In this document: one piece after another, positions 26,798-38,865 of the stretch
Position numbering within the stretch: position 1 is the first letter of the stretch
How the letters are laid out: each line of letters begins with the position of its first letter
DNA from: Crocinitomicaceae bacterium
GTDB lineage: Bacteria > Bacteroidota > Bacteroidia > Flavobacteriales_D > Crocinitomicaceae
Length of the DNA stretch: 64,000 bases
Assembly: GCA_030730025.1 (NCBI GenBank)
Contig: JANQWC010000026.1
Coordinates: forward strand, 11,861-75,860
Direction of reading: 5' to 3'
Made by a program: the position numbers and the translations under genes
Notes under the pieces: model-generated
Told to the model about the DNA's origin: nothing
Database searches by the model: none
What the model saw: only the letters and a program-made list of their open reading frames with translations

Positions 26798-27493
26798 ATG
26801 AAAAGAGTTTCTAAAAAAAGAAAAGAGATTTTGGCAAAATACGATTTGTCAAAAACTTTCACTCTAACAGAAGCATGTGATTTGGTGAAGGGAATTTCTA
26901 CCACTAAATTCGATGCCTCTGTAGATATTTGTGTTCGTTTGGGTGTAGACCCGCGTAAAGCGAACCAAATGGTACGTGGAACCGTTGCCCTACCTCACGG
27001 TACTGGTAAAGATGTAAAAGTACTTGTACTTTGCACGCCAGACAAAGAGAAAGAAGCGCAAGATGCAGGTGCAGACTACGTTGGTCTTGACGATTATATC
27101 GCAAAGATCAAAGGTGGCTGGACTGACGTCGACGTGATCATCACGATGCCTTCAGTGATGGGTAAAGTAGGTGCGCTTGGTCGTATCCTCGGACCACGCG
27201 GCTTGATGCCAAACCCGAAGACAGGTACTGTTACCATGGAAATTGGTAAAGCAGTTGAAGAGGTGAAAGCCGGTAAAATCGACTTTAAAGTTGATAAATA
27301 CGGTATTATCCACGCTGGAATCGGTCGTGTAAGTTTTGACGGTGATAAAATTCGCGAGAATGCTTTCGAATTGGTTTCTACCCTTGTCAAACTCAAGCCT
27401 TCTGCAGCAAAAGGTACATACATTAAAAGTATCTACTTGAGCTCTACAATGAGTCCCGGAATACAAATTGACGCGAAGTCTGTTACTGCTTAA
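26798..27493 (+). CDS. rplA: 50S ribosomal protein L1
   Basis: 231 residues, standard length, forming the L1 stalk next to the E site. Typical blocks are [39 protein letters not shown] and the C-terminal [17 protein letters not shown]. In many bacteria L1 represses this operon by binding the leader before rplK. It lies 12 bases before rplJ. Confidence 0.98.
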   Translation: MKRVSKKRKEILAKYDLSKTFTLTEACDLVKGISTTKFDASVDICVRLGVDPRKANQMVRGTVALPHGTGKDVKVLVLCTPDKEKEAQDAGADYVGLDDYIAKIKGGWTDVDVIITMPSVMGKVGALGRILGPRGLMPNPKTGTVTMEIGKAVEEVKAGKIDFKVDKYGIIHAGIGRVSFDGDKIRENAFELVSTLVKLKPSAAKGTYIKSIYLSSTMSPGIQIDAKSVTA

Positions 27494-27505
27494 TACTTAG
27501 AACAC

Positions 27506-28027
27506 ATGACAAGAGAAGAAAAAGCACAGTACATCAGCGAATTAGCAGCACAATTGTCTGCTAGCCAAGTTGTGTATTTGACAGACACTGCAGATTTGAC
27601 CGTTGAGGCCGTAAACACCCTCCGCAGAAGATGTTTTCAATCAAACATCTCCATGCGTGTAGTTAAGAATGCCTTGCTCGAAAAAGCAATGGATCAAGTA
27701 GAAGGTAAAGATTTTGGTGCGTTGAGAGACGTATTGAAAGGATCTACATCTATCATGATCTCTGAAGTTGCTAATGCGCCTGCAAAATTGATCGCTGACT
27801 TCCGTAAGAAGTCTCCAAAACCACTTTTGAAAGGAGCATACATCGACGAAGCAATCTTTATTGGTGATGACCAACTAAGTGCATTAGAATCACTCAAGAG
27901 CAAAGAAGAGCTCATCGGTGACCTCATTGCCTTGTTGCAAAGCCCAGCGAAAAATGTATTGTCTGGTCTTCAAGGTGCTGGTGGCAAAATTGCCGGTATC
28001 CTTAAAACGCTCGAAGAAAGAGCATAA
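27506..28027 (+). CDS. rplJ: 50S ribosomal protein L10
   Basis: 173 residues, the base of the L7/L12 stalk. N-terminal TREEKAQYISELAAQLSASQ, rRNA-binding NISMRVVKNALLEKAM, and a C-terminal helical tail that binds L7/L12 dimers. Only 12 bases separate it from rplA, so a long rplJ leader of the E. coli type is absent. Confidence 0.97.
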   Translation: MTREEKAQYISELAAQLSASQVVYLTDTADLTVEAVNTLRRRCFQSNISMRVVKNALLEKAMDQVEGKDFGALRDVLKGSTSIMISEVANAPAKLIADFRKKSPKPLLKGAYIDEAIFIGDDQLSALESLKSKEELIGDLIALLQSPAKNVLSGLQGAGGKIAGILKTLEERA

Positions 28028-28063
28028 TCAAATTATTTTTAAACCTTTTTAAATTTAAATAAA

Positions 28064-28441
28064 ATGGCTGATTTAAAGCAAATTGCAGAAACGTTAGTTA
28101 ACCTTACAGTAAAAGAAGTAAGTGAATTAGCAACAATTATGAAAGACGAGTATGGCATCGAGCCTGCTGCTGCTGCTCCAGTAATGGTAGCTGGCGCTGC
28201 TGCTGGTGCTGGTGAAGCTGCTGCAGAGCAGACTGAATTTGATGTGATCCTCAAAGCTGGTGGTCCTAACAAACTCGCAGTAGTTAAACTTGTAAAAGAA
28301 TTGACTGGTAACGGATTGAAAGAATCTAAAGACCTAGTTGATGCAGCACCTTCTACATTGAAAGAAGGCGTTTCTAAAGACGAGGCTGAAGGCCTCAAAA
28401 AGTCTCTTGAAGAGGCTGGTGCTGAAGTAGAAGTTAAGTAA
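28064..28441 (+). CDS. rplL: 50S ribosomal protein L7/L12
   Basis: 125 residues. The N-terminal dimerisation domain is followed by an alanine-rich flexible hinge ([19 protein letters not shown]) and the C-terminal factor-binding domain [20 protein letters not shown]. This stalk protein is needed in several copies per ribosome, which fits the strong hairpin placed after it and before rpoB. Confidence 0.98.
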   Translation: MADLKQIAETLVNLTVKEVSELATIMKDEYGIEPAAAAPVMVAGAAAGAGEAAAEQTEFDVILKAGGPNKLAVVKLVKELTGNGLKESKDLVDAAPSTLKEGVSKDEAEGLKKSLEEAGAEVEVK

Positions 28442-28456
28442 TTCGATTCAGGATAT

Positions 28457-28501
28457 ACAGGAAAGGCACCGCCGAAAGGCGGGTGCCTTGTCCTGTTTTT
28501 T
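28457..28501 (+). terminator. Hairpin with T-run between rplL and rpoB (attenuator)
   Basis: A long two-part stem: ACAGGA/TCCTGT outside and AGGCACC/GGGTGCCTT inside, capped by GCCGAAAGGC, then six T. It looks like an intrinsic terminator but lies inside the operon 45 bases before rpoB, so partial termination (attenuation) is the likely role. Confidence 0.75.
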
Positions 28502-28546
28502 GCATGTTGATTTCAACAGAGTACAAAACATTAAAAAAAACAAGCC

Positions 28547-31500
28547 TTGGCAACAACAACTAATTCAACCAGAATTAATTTTGCTTCAAGCAAAAACCAA
28601 TTTGAATATCCAGATTTTCTGGAGATTCAATTAAAGTCTTTTCAAGAATTTTTCCAGTTGGAAACAACTCCGGAAAATCGCGAAAGTGAAGGGCTTTTCA
28701 AAGTGTTTGCTGAAAACTTTCCCATTACGGATACCCGCAACCAATTTGTTCTTGAATTCCTGGATTATTTCATTGATCCACCTCGTTACACCATCGAAGA
28801 GTGTATCGAAAGAGGACTCACTTACAGTGTTCCCCTCAAAGCAAAACTGAAACTGTATTGTACTGACCCTGAGCACGAGGATTTCGAAACCATCGTTCAG
28901 GACGTATACCTAGGTACAATTCCTTATATGACTCCGAAAGGTTCATTTGTGGTCAATGGCGCAGAACGCGTTATTGTATCTCAATTGCACCGTTCGCCAG
29001 GTGTTTTCTTTGGACAGTCTCGCCATGCAAATGGCACGAAGTTATATTCAGCCAGAATTATTCCTTTCAAAGGATCTTGGATTGAATTTGCTACGGATAT
29101 CAACAATATCATGTATGCTTACATCGACCGTAAAAAGAAATTACCTGTAACTACCCTTTTCCGCGCTATTGGCTACGAAACAGACCGCGATATCTTAGAT
29201 ATTTTCGGTTTGGCCGACGAAGTGAAGGTGAGTAAAACCAACCTTAAAAAACTCATTGGTCGCCGTTTGGCAGCAAGGGTTCTCAAAACTTGGATCGAAG
29301 ATTTCGTAGATGAAGACACCGGAGAGGTAGTTTCTATCGAGCGTAACGAAGTGATCTTAGACCGCGAATTACTGATCGGCGAGGAGCACCTCGACGCGAT
29401 CATGGATTCAGGTGCCAAATCATTGATCTTGCACAAAGAAGATGGCAACTCTACGGATTACACCATCATCTACAATACTTTACAAAAAGATACGTCCAAC
29501 TCAGAAAAAGAAGCGGTTGAACACATCTACCGTCAATTGCGTAACGCAGATCCACCAGACTACGAAACGGCAAAAGGTGTATTCGAGAAATTATTCTTCT
29601 CTGATGCACGTTATGATTTAGGTGAAGTAGGACGCTACCGCATCAACAAGAAACTCAATCTAGATGTTTCTGAGGAGTCGCGCGTTCTTACTAAAAACGA
29701 CATCATTTCAATCATTAAATACCTGATTGAACTCATCAACTCTAAGGCTGATATCGATGATATCGACCACTTGTCTAATCGCCGTGTTCGTACAGTTGGA
29801 GAGCAACTTTACTCACAATTTGGCGTAGGTTTGGCACGTATGGCCCGCACGATTCGCGAGCGCATGAATGTCCGCGACAACGAAGTCTTTACACCTATCG
29901 ACCTCATCAATGCCAAGACTTTGTCTTCGGTCATTAATTCTTTCTTCGGTACCAACCAACTTTCTCAGTTCATGGACCAAACCAACCCGCTTTCGGAAGT
30001 CACGCACAAGCGTCGTCTTTCTGCACTCGGGCCAGGCGGTTTATCGCGCGAACGCGCCGGATTCGAGGTTCGTGACGTTCACTACACGCACTACGGTCGT
30101 TTGTGTACCATTGAAACACCAGAGGGTCCAAACATCGGACTCATCTCTTCACTTTGTGTATTCGCCAAAGTCAACAAACTTGGTTTCATCGAAACACCAT
30201 ATCGTCGTGTAGACAACGGTCGTGTCGTATTCGAAGAGAGTCCAATTTATTTGGCAGCTGAAGAAGAAGATTCAAAAACAATTGCACAGGCCAACGCCAA
30301 GATTGACGACAAAGGAAATTTCCTTTCTGATTTAGTCAAAGCGCGTTACGAAGGTGATTTCCCTGTGGTAGCTCCTGGCGACCTCAGCTTGATGGACGTT
30401 GGTGCCAACCAAATTGCATCTATTGCGGCCTCTTCTATTCCTTTCCTAGAGCACGATGATGCCAACCGTGCACTCATGGGCTCCAACATGCAGCGCCAAG
30501 CCGTGCCGTTGTTGCGTCCAAATGCACCAATCGTCGGTACAGGAATTGAGCAACTTGTTGCTAGAGACTCTCGCGTTTTGATCAACGCAGAAGGTTCTGG
30601 TACAGTTGAATACGTAGACGCCAACGAAATCGTCATCCGTTACGACTGGAATGACCAAGATAAACTCGTGAGTTTTGAAAGCGAAGTAATGCGTTACTCG
30701 CTCACGAAATTCATGAAAACCAACCAAAGTACTTGTATTAACCTCAAGCCAATCGTCCAAAAAGGCGATCGCGTTGAAAGAGGCCAGGTCCTTTGTGAAG
30801 GTTACGCAACTCAATCCGGAGAACTCGCCCTAGGTCAAAACCTCAAAGTGGCATTCATGCCTTGGAAAGGTTACAACTTCGAGGATGCGATCGTGATTTC
30901 TGAGAAAGTGGTCCGCGACGACATCTTTACCTCTATTCACATCGATGAATATTCTTTGGAAGTACGCGACACCAAACGTGGTATGGAAGAACTCACTTCT
31001 GACATTCCTAACGTTTCTGAAGAAGCTACCAAAGACCTCGATGAAAACGGCCTCATCCGCATTGGTGCCGAGATCAAAGAAGGTGATATCCTTATCGGTA
31101 AAATCACACCGAAAGGTGAAACAGATCCTTCACCAGAAGAGAAACTCTTACGCGCCATCTTTGGAGACAAAGCAGGTGACGTCAAAGATGCTTCACTGAA
31201 GGCTGGCCCATCGCTTCGTGGTGTTGTGATCCAGAAAAAATTGTTCTCAAGAGCAGTGAAAGATCGCAAATCGAAATCTCAAGATAAGCCGGTACTCGAG
31301 GCACTCGATGCAGACTACCAAAGAGATCTTTCTGTCTTGCGCGACAAACTTGTCGATAAATTATTGGTTATTCTCGGAGAGCAAAAATCTTCAGGTGTAT
31401 TCAATAACTTTAAAGAAGAGTTGATCAAAAAAGGTTCTAAATTCAGCAACAAATCATTGAGCGCACTTGACTACTCTATTGTCAATCCACTCAATTGGAC

Positions 31501-32356
31501 CGCCGATACAGATACCAATCAATTGATCTCTCGTGTCATTCACAACTTCAATATCAAAGCAAACGATTTACTTGGTATCTACAAGCGCAAAAAATTCCAC
31601 ATTTCTGTCGGTGATGAACTCCCTGCCGGAATCGTGAAATTAGCGAAGGTATATGTAGCCAAAAAACGCAAGCTTAAAGTTGGTGATAAAATGGCGGGTC
31701 GTCACGGTAACAAAGGAATTGTGGCCAATATCGTTCGTCAAGAAGATATGCCATTCCTAGAAGACGGCACACCAGTAGACATCGTTCTCAATCCACTAGG
31801 GGTACCATCTCGTATGAACCTTGGTCAGATTTACGAAACCGTTCTTGCTTGGGCCGGTGAAAAGTTAGGTGTCAAGTTTGCTACACCAATTTTTGACGGT
31901 GCGAAACCAGAAGAAATCAACGACTGGACCGACAAAGCAGGTGTACCACGTTCAGGTAAAACTTACCTCTATGATGGTGGCACTGGCGAGCGCTTCCACC
32001 AACCGGCAACGGTAGGGATCATCTACATGTTGAAACTTTCTCACATGGTCGATGACAAAATGCACGCACGTTCAATCGGACCATACTCGCTCATTACCCA
32101 ACAACCTTTGGGTGGTAAAGCACAGTTTGGTGGTCAGCGTTTTGGTGAGATGGAAGTTTGGGCATTGGAAGCATTTGGTGCGGCCAATATCCTACAAGAA
32201 ATCCTTACCGTGAAATCTGACGACGTCATGGGTCGTGCCAAGGCATATGAATCTATTGTGAAAGGCGACAACATTCCAGAACCAGGTATTCCTGAGTCCT
32301 TCAATGTATTGTTACACGAATTACGTGGCTTGTGCCTTAACGTATCAATGGATTAA
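28547..32356 (+). CDS. rpoB: RNA polymerase beta subunit
   Basis: 1269 residues, normal for Bacteroidota. Recognisable blocks: [22 protein letters not shown] at the start, the rifampicin region with [20 protein letters not shown] and [14 protein letters not shown], and the C-terminal [19 protein letters not shown]. The start appears to be TTG at 28547: an in-frame TAA lies at 28532, no ATG or GTG follows before the conserved N-terminus, and the resulting protein aligns with the usual beginning of the family. rpoC follows after 32 bases. Confidence 0.98.
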   Translation: MATTTNSTRINFASSKNQFEYPDFLEIQLKSFQEFFQLETTPENRESEGLFKVFAENFPITDTRNQFVLEFLDYFIDPPRYTIEECIERGLTYSVPLKAKLKLYCTDPEHEDFETIVQDVYLGTIPYMTPKGSFVVNGAERVIVSQLHRSPGVFFGQSRHANGTKLYSARIIPFKGSWIEFATDINNIMYAYIDRKKKLPVTTLFRAIGYETDRDILDIFGLADEVKVSKTNLKKLIGRRLAARVLKTWIEDFVDEDTGEVVSIERNEVILDRELLIGEEHLDAIMDSGAKSLILHKEDGNSTDYTIIYNTLQKDTSNSEKEAVEHIYRQLRNADPPDYETAKGVFEKLFFSDARYDLGEVGRYRINKKLNLDVSEESRVLTKNDIISIIKYLIELINSKADIDDIDHLSNRRVRTVGEQLYSQFGVGLARMARTIRERMNVRDNEVFTPIDLINAKTLSSVINSFFGTNQLSQFMDQTNPLSEVTHKRRLSALGPGGLSRERAGFEVRDVHYTHYGRLCTIETPEGPNIGLISSLCVFAKVNKLGFIETPYRRVDNGRVVFEESPIYLAAEEEDSKTIAQANAKIDDKGNFLSDLVKARYEGDFPVVAPGDLSLMDVGANQIASIAASSIPFLEHDDANRALMGSNMQRQAVPLLRPNAPIVGTGIEQLVARDSRVLINAEGSGTVEYVDANEIVIRYDWNDQDKLVSFESEVMRYSLTKFMKTNQSTCINLKPIVQKGDRVERGQVLCEGYATQSGELALGQNLKVAFMPWKGYNFEDAIVISEKVVRDDIFTSIHIDEYSLEVRDTKRGMEELTSDIPNVSEEATKDLDENGLIRIGAEIKEGDILIGKITPKGETDPSPEEKLLRAIFGDKAGDVKDASLKAGPSLRGVVIQKKLFSRAVKDRKSKSQDKPVLEALDADYQRDLSVLRDKLVDKLLVILGEQKSSGVFNNFKEELIKKGSKFSNKSLSALDYSIVNPLNWTADTDTNQLISRVIHNFNIKANDLLGIYKRKKFHISVGDELPAGIVKLAKVYVAKKRKLKVGDKMAGRHGNKGIVANIVRQEDMPFLEDGTPVDIVLNPLGVPSRMNLGQIYETVLAWAGEKLGVKFATPIFDGAKPEEINDWTDKAGVPRSGKTYLYDGGTGERFHQPATVGIIYMLKLSHMVDDKMHARSIGPYSLITQQPLGGKAQFGGQRFGEMEVWALEAFGAANILQEILTVKSDDVMGRAKAYESIVKGDNIPEPGIPESFNVLLHELRGLCLNVSMD

Positions 32357-32388
32357 TTCAAAATACTAACGTTAATAGTCGAGATCAA

Positions 32389-35300
32389 ATGGCTTTCAAT
32401 AAAGAAACCCCAAAAAAGCAAAGCAGCTTCAATAAAATCACTATCTCCTTGGCTTCACCAGAAGTGATCTTGGAGCATTCTAGTGGAGAAGTTTTGAAAC
32501 CAGAAACCATCAACTACCGCACCTATAAACCGGAGCGTGATGGCTTGTTCTGTGAGCGCATTTTTGGACCTGTTAAAGATTACGAGTGCCACTGTGGTAA
32601 GTACAAGCGCATCCGATACAAAGGAATCGTCTGTGACCGCTGTGGTGTAGAAGTAACTGAAAAGAAAGTACGTCGTGAGCGCATGGGACACATCTCTTTG
32701 GTGGTTCCAGTCGCACACATCTGGTACTTCCGTTCACTACCGAACAAAATCGGTTATTTGTTAGGTCTGCCTACCAAAAAACTCGATCAAATTATCTATT
32801 ACGAGCGTTATGTTGTCATTCAGGCTGGTGCTGTTACCGGAACTGACAAATGGGCGAATGTCAAGAAAATGGACTTCATCACTGAAGAAGAATACCTCGA
32901 CATGCTCGATTTGCCAGAATTGGCTAACAACCACTACCTAGACGACAACGATCCCAACAAATTCATCGCTAAGATGGGTGCAGAGGCACTTTACGATTTG
33001 TTGGCAGGCCTCAACCTAGACCAAATGTCTTACGACTTGCGTTACCAAGCTGAAACAGAAACATCTGTTCAGCGTAAGAACGAAGCCCTTAAGCGTTTGC
33101 AAGTTGTAGAAGCCATGCGCGACTCTCAAAAACGCATTGACAACCGTCCAGAATGGATGATTGTGAAGGTGGTTCCAGTTATTCCGCCAGAATTGCGTCC
33201 GTTGGTTCCACTAGATGGTGGCCGCTTTGCAACTTCTGACCTCAATGACCTCTACCGTCGCGTGATTATCCGCAACAACCGCTTGAAGCGTTTGATCGAG
33301 ATCAAAGCGCCAGAAGTGATCTTACGCAATGAAAAACGTATGTTGCAAGAGGCTGTCGATTCCCTATTTGACAACTCAAGAAAATCTTCTGCTGTCAAAA
33401 CAGAATCGAACCGTGCCCTTAAATCGCTTTCAGATTCATTGAAAGGTAAGCAAGGTCGTTTCCGTCAAAACTTACTTGGTAAACGTGTTGATTATTCAGC
33501 TCGTTCGGTCATTGTTGTAGGTCCAGACCTCAAATTGCACGAATGTGGTTTGCCTAAAGACATGGCTGCTGAACTCTACAAACCGTTTATCATTCGCAAA
33601 ATGATTGAGCGCGGTATTGTTAAAACGGTTAAATCTGCAAAGAAAATCGTCGACCGCAAAGAGCCAGTTGTTTGGGATATCCTCGAAAATGTATTGAAAG
33701 GTCACCCAGTTCTATTGAACCGTGCCCCTACACTTCACCGTTTGGGTATCCAAGCATTCCAACCAAAATTGATCGAAGGAAAAGCGATCCGTTTGCACCC
33801 ACTCGTTACAACGGCCTTCAACGCCGACTTCGATGGTGACCAAATGGCGGTGCATTTACCACTTGGTAATGCCGCAATTTTAGAGGCACAAATGCTCATG
33901 TTGGCTTCGCACAACATCCTCAACCCTGCAAATGGCGCCCCGATTGCGGTACCATCTCAGGACATGGTCTTGGGTCTTTATTACATCACCAAAGGAAAAC
34001 GCACAACTGAAACGGAAATCGTTAAAGGTGAAGGCGGTATTTTCTACTCTCCTGAAGAAGTAATCATTGCCTACAACGAGAACAAACTTGATTTGCATGC
34101 GCACATCAAAGTCAAAACTTACGATTTAGGTGAAAATGGTCAGCCGACCCTCATGATGGTTGAAACTACATGTGGTCGCGTGATGTTCAACAATAAAGTG
34201 CCACTTCAAGTAGGATTTATCAATGACGTCATGACCAAAAAAGCTTTGCGCGACATCATCGGTGAAGTCTTGAAAGTTTGTGGTACGTCAAGAACGGCTC
34301 AATTCCTCGATGATATCAAGCAACTTGGTTACGAGATGGCCTTCAGAGGCGGTCTATCGTTCAACCTAGACGACATCATCATTCCAAAAGAAAAAGAAAT
34401 ACTCGTTGCGAAGGCAGAAACCGACGTGAAAGAAGTCATGGTGAATTACAACATGGGTCTGATCACCAACAACGAGCGTTACAACCAAATTATTGATATC
34501 TGGACGCACACCAACTCGCGCCTGACACATACACTCATGGAACAACTCAAGACAGACCGTCAAGGGTTCAACTCCATCTACATGATGTACGATTCAGGAG
34601 CTCGTGGTTCGAAAGAGCAAATTCGCCAGTTATCAGGTATGCGTGGTCTAATGGCCAAGCCGCAAAAATCTGGTGCATCTGTACAAGAAATTATCGAGAA
34701 CCCGATCTTGTCCAACTTTAAAGAAGGACTTTCGATTCTTGAGTACTTTATTTCTACCCACGGTGCTCGTAAAGGTTTGGCGGATACCGCCCTCAAAACT
34801 GCCGATGCAGGTTACCTCACCCGTCGTTTGGTCGATGTGGCACAAGATGTGGTCATCAACTCCAATGACTGTGGTACCCTCCGCGGTATTGTAGCTACAT
34901 CATTGAAGAAAAACGACGAAGTTGTAGAACCATTGTACGATCGTATCCTCGGCCGCACATCTGTTCACGACGTCTACATGCCGGAATCAGACCAAATCAT
35001 TGTTTATGCAGGAGATATCATCACAGAAGATGTCGCTAGAGCAATCGAAAAAGCTGGTATCGAAGAAGTAGAAATTCGTTCTGTATTGACTTGCGAAATG
35101 CGCAGAGGTGTTTGTTCAAAATGTTACGGACGCAACCTATCTAATCACCGCTTGGCACAAATCGGGGACGCCGTTGGTGTTGTTGCAGCGCAGTCAATTG
35201 GTGAGCCAGGTACACAGCTGACGCTTCGTACGTTCCACGTTGGTGGTACGGCATCGAACATCGCAGATATCTCTGACCTCAAAGCAAAAGCAAACGGTAA

Positions 35301-36687
35301 ATTAGAAATCGACGAAATCCGCACCATTGAGCGCAAAAACGCAGATGGTACTGAGCGCGTGATCGTTGTAGGTCGCTCTGCTGAATTGCGCATTACCGAT
35401 GAGAAAACCGGTATTGTCGTCATGACTGCAAACGTTCCTTATGGTTCTGACTTAATGGTTCAAAACAACACCAAAATCAAAAAAGGTGATGTCATCTGTA
35501 AGTGGGATCCATACAATGCCTTGATTATTGGCGAAGTCGCTGGTAAAGTTGTCTTCGATGGCATCATCGAAAACATTACCTACCGCGAAGAAGTCGATGA
35601 GCAAACAGGCTTTACCGAAAAAGTAATTATCGAATCACGCGACAAGAAAAAGTCACCTGCGATCCACATCATCGATGCAAAAACCAAAGAAGTGCTCCGC
35701 GAATACTCTATTCCGGTCAATGCGCACATCTCTGTTGCAGAAGGTGACAAAATTGTAGCGGGCGACATCCTCGTTAAAATCCCGCGTTCAGCAGGTAAAA
35801 CAGGGGATATCACCGGTGGTCTTCCACGTGTAACTGAATTATTCGAAGCGAGAAACCCATCGAATCCAGCAGTAGTTTCAGAAATTGATGGTACAGCTAC
35901 TTACGGAACCGTTAAACGCGGTAACCGTGAAATCATCATCACTTCTAAACTCGGTGAAGTTCGCAAGTATTTAGTGCCACTTTCTAAGCACATCTTGGTG
36001 CAGCAAAACGACTACGTTCGTGCAGGCCAACCGCTTTCTGATGGTGCTATTACGCCAAACGACATCCTCAACATTGAAGGTCCGACAAAAGTACAAGAGT
36101 ACATCGTCAACGAAATTCAAGAGGTATATCGCTTACAGGGTGTAAAAATCAACGACAAGCACTTCGAAGTCATTGTACGTCAAATGATGTTGAAAGCTGA
36201 AATCATCGAGTCTGGCGACACCCGCTTCCTCGAAGGACAAAGCGTTCACAAAGCAGACATCATGGAGGCCAACGACGAATTGTACGGTCAAATGTTTGTA
36301 ATTGACGCTGGAGATTCTACAGAACTTCACAAAGGTCAATTGGTAAGCGTTCGCCGCTTGCGCGATGAAAACTCACGCTTGAAGCGCGAAGACAAACAAC
36401 TGATTGAAGCACGCGAAGCCATGCCGGCAACATCAACTCCGTTGTTGCAAGGTATTACCCGCGCTTCCCTACAAACGCAGTCTTTCATCTCTGCAGCATC
36501 CTTCCAAGAGACGACGAAAGTCCTCAACGAAGCGGCTATCTCAGGAAAAGAAGACCACTTGTTGGGCTTAAAAGAAAACGTTATTGTTGGTCACCTCATT
36601 CCTGCAGGAACAGGTGTACGTCATTTCCAAAACCTCATCGTCGGTTCGAAAGAAGCCTACGAAGACTTGATGGAACAGGCACAATAA
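32389..36687 (+). CDS. rpoC: RNA polymerase beta' subunit
   Basis: 1432 residues. The N-terminal zinc-binding motif has [20 protein letters not shown], the catalytic magnesium site is NADFDGDQM, and the second zinc site contains [16 protein letters not shown]. The trigger-loop region and the C-terminal end [20 protein letters not shown] (written here with family variation: [10 protein letters not shown] in this protein) are in place. Last gene of the operon, followed 17 bases later by a strong terminator rather than by another gene. Confidence 0.99.
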   Translation: MAFNKETPKKQSSFNKITISLASPEVILEHSSGEVLKPETINYRTYKPERDGLFCERIFGPVKDYECHCGKYKRIRYKGIVCDRCGVEVTEKKVRRERMGHISLVVPVAHIWYFRSLPNKIGYLLGLPTKKLDQIIYYERYVVIQAGAVTGTDKWANVKKMDFITEEEYLDMLDLPELANNHYLDDNDPNKFIAKMGAEALYDLLAGLNLDQMSYDLRYQAETETSVQRKNEALKRLQVVEAMRDSQKRIDNRPEWMIVKVVPVIPPELRPLVPLDGGRFATSDLNDLYRRVIIRNNRLKRLIEIKAPEVILRNEKRMLQEAVDSLFDNSRKSSAVKTESNRALKSLSDSLKGKQGRFRQNLLGKRVDYSARSVIVVGPDLKLHECGLPKDMAAELYKPFIIRKMIERGIVKTVKSAKKIVDRKEPVVWDILENVLKGHPVLLNRAPTLHRLGIQAFQPKLIEGKAIRLHPLVTTAFNADFDGDQMAVHLPLGNAAILEAQMLMLASHNILNPANGAPIAVPSQDMVLGLYYITKGKRTTETEIVKGEGGIFYSPEEVIIAYNENKLDLHAHIKVKTYDLGENGQPTLMMVETTCGRVMFNNKVPLQVGFINDVMTKKALRDIIGEVLKVCGTSRTAQFLDDIKQLGYEMAFRGGLSFNLDDIIIPKEKEILVAKAETDVKEVMVNYNMGLITNNERYNQIIDIWTHTNSRLTHTLMEQLKTDRQGFNSIYMMYDSGARGSKEQIRQLSGMRGLMAKPQKSGASVQEIIENPILSNFKEGLSILEYFISTHGARKGLADTALKTADAGYLTRRLVDVAQDVVINSNDCGTLRGIVATSLKKNDEVVEPLYDRILGRTSVHDVYMPESDQIIVYAGDIITEDVARAIEKAGIEEVEIRSVLTCEMRRGVCSKCYGRNLSNHRLAQIGDAVGVVAAQSIGEPGTQLTLRTFHVGGTASNIADISDLKAKANGKLEIDEIRTIERKNADGTERVIVVGRSAELRITDEKTGIVVMTANVPYGSDLMVQNNTKIKKGDVICKWDPYNALIIGEVAGKVVFDGIIENITYREEVDEQTGFTEKVIIESRDKKKSPAIHIIDAKTKEVLREYSIPVNAHISVAEGDKIVAGDILVKIPRSAGKTGDITGGLPRVTELFEARNPSNPAVVSEIDGTATYGTVKRGNREIIITSKLGEVRKYLVPLSKHILVQQNDYVRAGQPLSDGAITPNDILNIEGPTKVQEYIVNEIQEVYRLQGVKINDKHFEVIVRQMMLKAEIIESGDTRFLEGQSVHKADIMEANDELYGQMFVIDAGDSTELHKGQLVSVRRLRDENSRLKREDKQLIEAREAMPATSTPLLQGITRASLQTQSFISAASFQETTKVLNEAAISGKEDHLLGLKENVIVGHLIPAGTGVRHFQNLIVGSKEAYEDLMEQAQ

Positions 36688-36704
36688 GCCAATTCAACAA
36701 ACTG

Positions 36705-36734
36705 AAAAGGGCGGCCATTTGGCCGCCCTTTTTT
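36705..36734. terminator. Bidirectional terminator between rpoC and recG
   Basis: Stem GGGCGGCC/GGCCGCCC with loop ATTT, flanked by AAAA on the left and TTTTTT on the right. It works for rpoC on the plus strand and, with a shorter T-run, for the convergent accA-recG operon. Confidence 0.88.
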
Positions 36735-36760
36735 GTGATTGTTTTTTAGTTTTTTCAGTT

Positions 36761-38857
36761 TCAAGAAATCCTTCCCCAGTTGGGTTTGTTTTTAAGCACT
36801 TCCCGCAGGGCTTGATTGAGCAAAGCATGATTTGGATCGATGAGTTGTGGGTCGGTGTCGAGTATGTCTCGGGCTTTTTCTCGGGCCAACTGCACAAGCT
36901 GCCCATCTTTGGCCAGATCTGCGATTTTAAGTGCAAGCGCTCCGCTCTGTTGGGTGCCCATGAGGTCGCCGGGGCCGCGCAATTGCAAGTCAACTTCTGC
37001 CAAGACGAAACCGTCGTTGCTGCCCACCATGGTATCCATGCGCTTTTGCGCTTCTTTGGAAATACCATCTCCGGTCATTAAAATACAATAAGATTTTTCT
37101 GCACCGCGGCCAACGCGTCCGCGCAATTGATGCAGCTGTGAGAGCCCAAAGCGCTCGGCGCTCTCAATAACCATTACTGAGGCATTGGGAACATTGACGC
37201 CTACCTCAATCACCGTAGTGGCCACCATGAGATGCGTTTGACCTTGCACAAAAGCTTGCATAGCCGCTTCTTTGTCGGCAGGCTTCATTTTGCCGTGTAC
37301 CATACTGATCTGAAAACCTTGAGGCTTGAAAAAATCTTCGATTTGCGCGTAGCCGTCTTCTAAATTTTTAAAATCTAGTTTTTCAGATTCCTGAATAAGT
37401 GGGTAAACAACATAGGCCTGCCTACCGAGTTGCAATTGTTCGAGGATGAACGCAAAGAGTTTGTCACGGTGGTTTTCGCGGCGATGGATGGTGTGTATCG
37501 GTTTTCTGCCAGGAGGTAGTTCATCGATGACCGATACATCGAGGTCTCCGTAAAAGGTCATGGCGAGGGTACGTGGAATAGGTGTGGCCGTCATGATCAG
37601 CACGTGCGGCGGAATGCTGTTTTTGCGCCACATTTTTGCGCGTTGTGCCACCCCAAAACGGTGCTGCTCGTCAATGACCACCAAGCCAAGGTTTTTGAAT
37701 TGAACGGTGTCTTCGAGTAAAGCGTGCGTGCCAATCAGTAACTGAATATCACCATTGAGTAAGCCTTCGTGGATTTTGGCCCGCTCCGCTTTTTTGGTAG
37801 AACCTGTGAGCAGTGCCACGCAGATATCCATTTTCTCCAACAATTCGCTGATGCCAATGAAATGTTGGGTGGCTAATATTTCGGTAGGGGCCATGAGGGC
37901 ACCTTGCAAGTTGTTACCAATAACCAAAAGCAAACTGAGCAACGCAACTAATGTTTTGCCGCTGCCTACGTCGCCTTGCAACAAGCGATTCATGTGGCTG
38001 CCTGCCCCAAGATCTTTGCGAATTTCTTTCAAGACCCTTTTTTGCGCGTTTGTCAGTTCAAAAGGCAGGTGATTTTGATAAAAATCGTTGAATGCAGCAC
38101 CCACCTCATTTAAAGCATATCCTTTGAGTTTTTTACTTTGAATGCCCTTGCGCAGCAGTAATTCTAGCTGTAAAAAGAACAATTCTTCCCATTTGAGTCG
38201 ATACCTGGCTGCCTTGATCAATATTTCAGAACTCGGCTGATGGATCTCTCGCAGTGCTTTGATGCGCGGCAATAAGTTGAGTTCTGTGCAAATTGCTGCA
38301 GGTAAGGTTTCGGGAATTTGATTGGCTAACTGCTCAAAAAGATTGCCGATGAGTTTACTCAAGCCTTTGCTGTGCAGTCCTTTGTGTTGGCATTTTTCTG
38401 TGCTTGGATAGAAAGCCTCGAAGCCTTTTCGCTCCAAACCTGGCACTACCTTTAGTAATTCGGGGTGAGGAATATTCCAACTATTTTGGAAGAACTTTGG
38501 TTTGCCGAAAACGATAAATTCATCTTGCACATTGAGGTTGCCTTTGATCCATTGAAAGCCCTGAAACCAGACTAGGTCAATAGAACCCGAACCATCGGTG
38601 AAGCGCGCTTGCAGTTTTTTGTGTCGGCCTGTGCCTATTTCTGATATGTGTGTAAGCCGCCCTTTGAGCTGAACGTATTGGTCTTCGGCCCGAATGAGCG
38701 CGATGTCGTGAAAACTACTGCGGTCTTGGTAGCGGTAAGGGTAATGGAAGAGCAGGTCTTGGAATGTATAAATTCCGAGTTCTTCTTGTAATGTTTGCGC
38801 TTTTTGCGGTCCAACTCCTTTCAGGTAGGCAATGGGCGTAGCGAGGAGCGCGTTCAT
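36761..38857 (-). CDS. recG: ATP-dependent DNA helicase RecG
   Basis: A 698-residue branch-migration helicase that remodels stalled forks and Holliday junctions. The N-terminal wedge/OB domain starts PIAYLKGVGPQKAQTL. Helicase motifs: Walker A LQGDVGSGKT, motif II VIDEQHRFGVAQR, motif III TATPIPRTLA, motif VI QLRGRVGRG. It lies eight bases after accA on the same strand and ends just before the shared terminator. Confidence 0.97.
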   Translation of the reverse strand: MNALLATPIAYLKGVGPQKAQTLQEELGIYTFQDLLFHYPYRYQDRSSFHDIALIRAEDQYVQLKGRLTHISEIGTGRHKKLQARFTDGSGSIDLVWFQGFQWIKGNLNVQDEFIVFGKPKFFQNSWNIPHPELLKVVPGLERKGFEAFYPSTEKCQHKGLHSKGLSKLIGNLFEQLANQIPETLPAAICTELNLLPRIKALREIHQPSSEILIKAARYRLKWEELFFLQLELLLRKGIQSKKLKGYALNEVGAAFNDFYQNHLPFELTNAQKRVLKEIRKDLGAGSHMNRLLQGDVGSGKTLVALLSLLLVIGNNLQGALMAPTEILATQHFIGISELLEKMDICVALLTGSTKKAERAKIHEGLLNGDIQLLIGTHALLEDTVQFKNLGLVVIDEQHRFGVAQRAKMWRKNSIPPHVLIMTATPIPRTLAMTFYGDLDVSVIDELPPGRKPIHTIHRRENHRDKLFAFILEQLQLGRQAYVVYPLIQESEKLDFKNLEDGYAQIEDFFKPQGFQISMVHGKMKPADKEAAMQAFVQGQTHLMVATTVIEVGVNVPNASVMVIESAERFGLSQLHQLRGRVGRGAEKSYCILMTGDGISKEAQKRMDTMVGSNDGFVLAEVDLQLRGPGDLMGTQQSGALALKIADLAKDGQLVQLAREKARDILDTDPQLIDPNHALLNQALREVLKNKPNWGRIS

Positions 38858-38865
38858 TGGTGCGT

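Noticed and set aside
36719-37091. Plus-strand frames of 120 and 83 codons opposite recG
   Set aside because: Antisense to conserved RecG helicase motifs and starting within the rpoC terminator.
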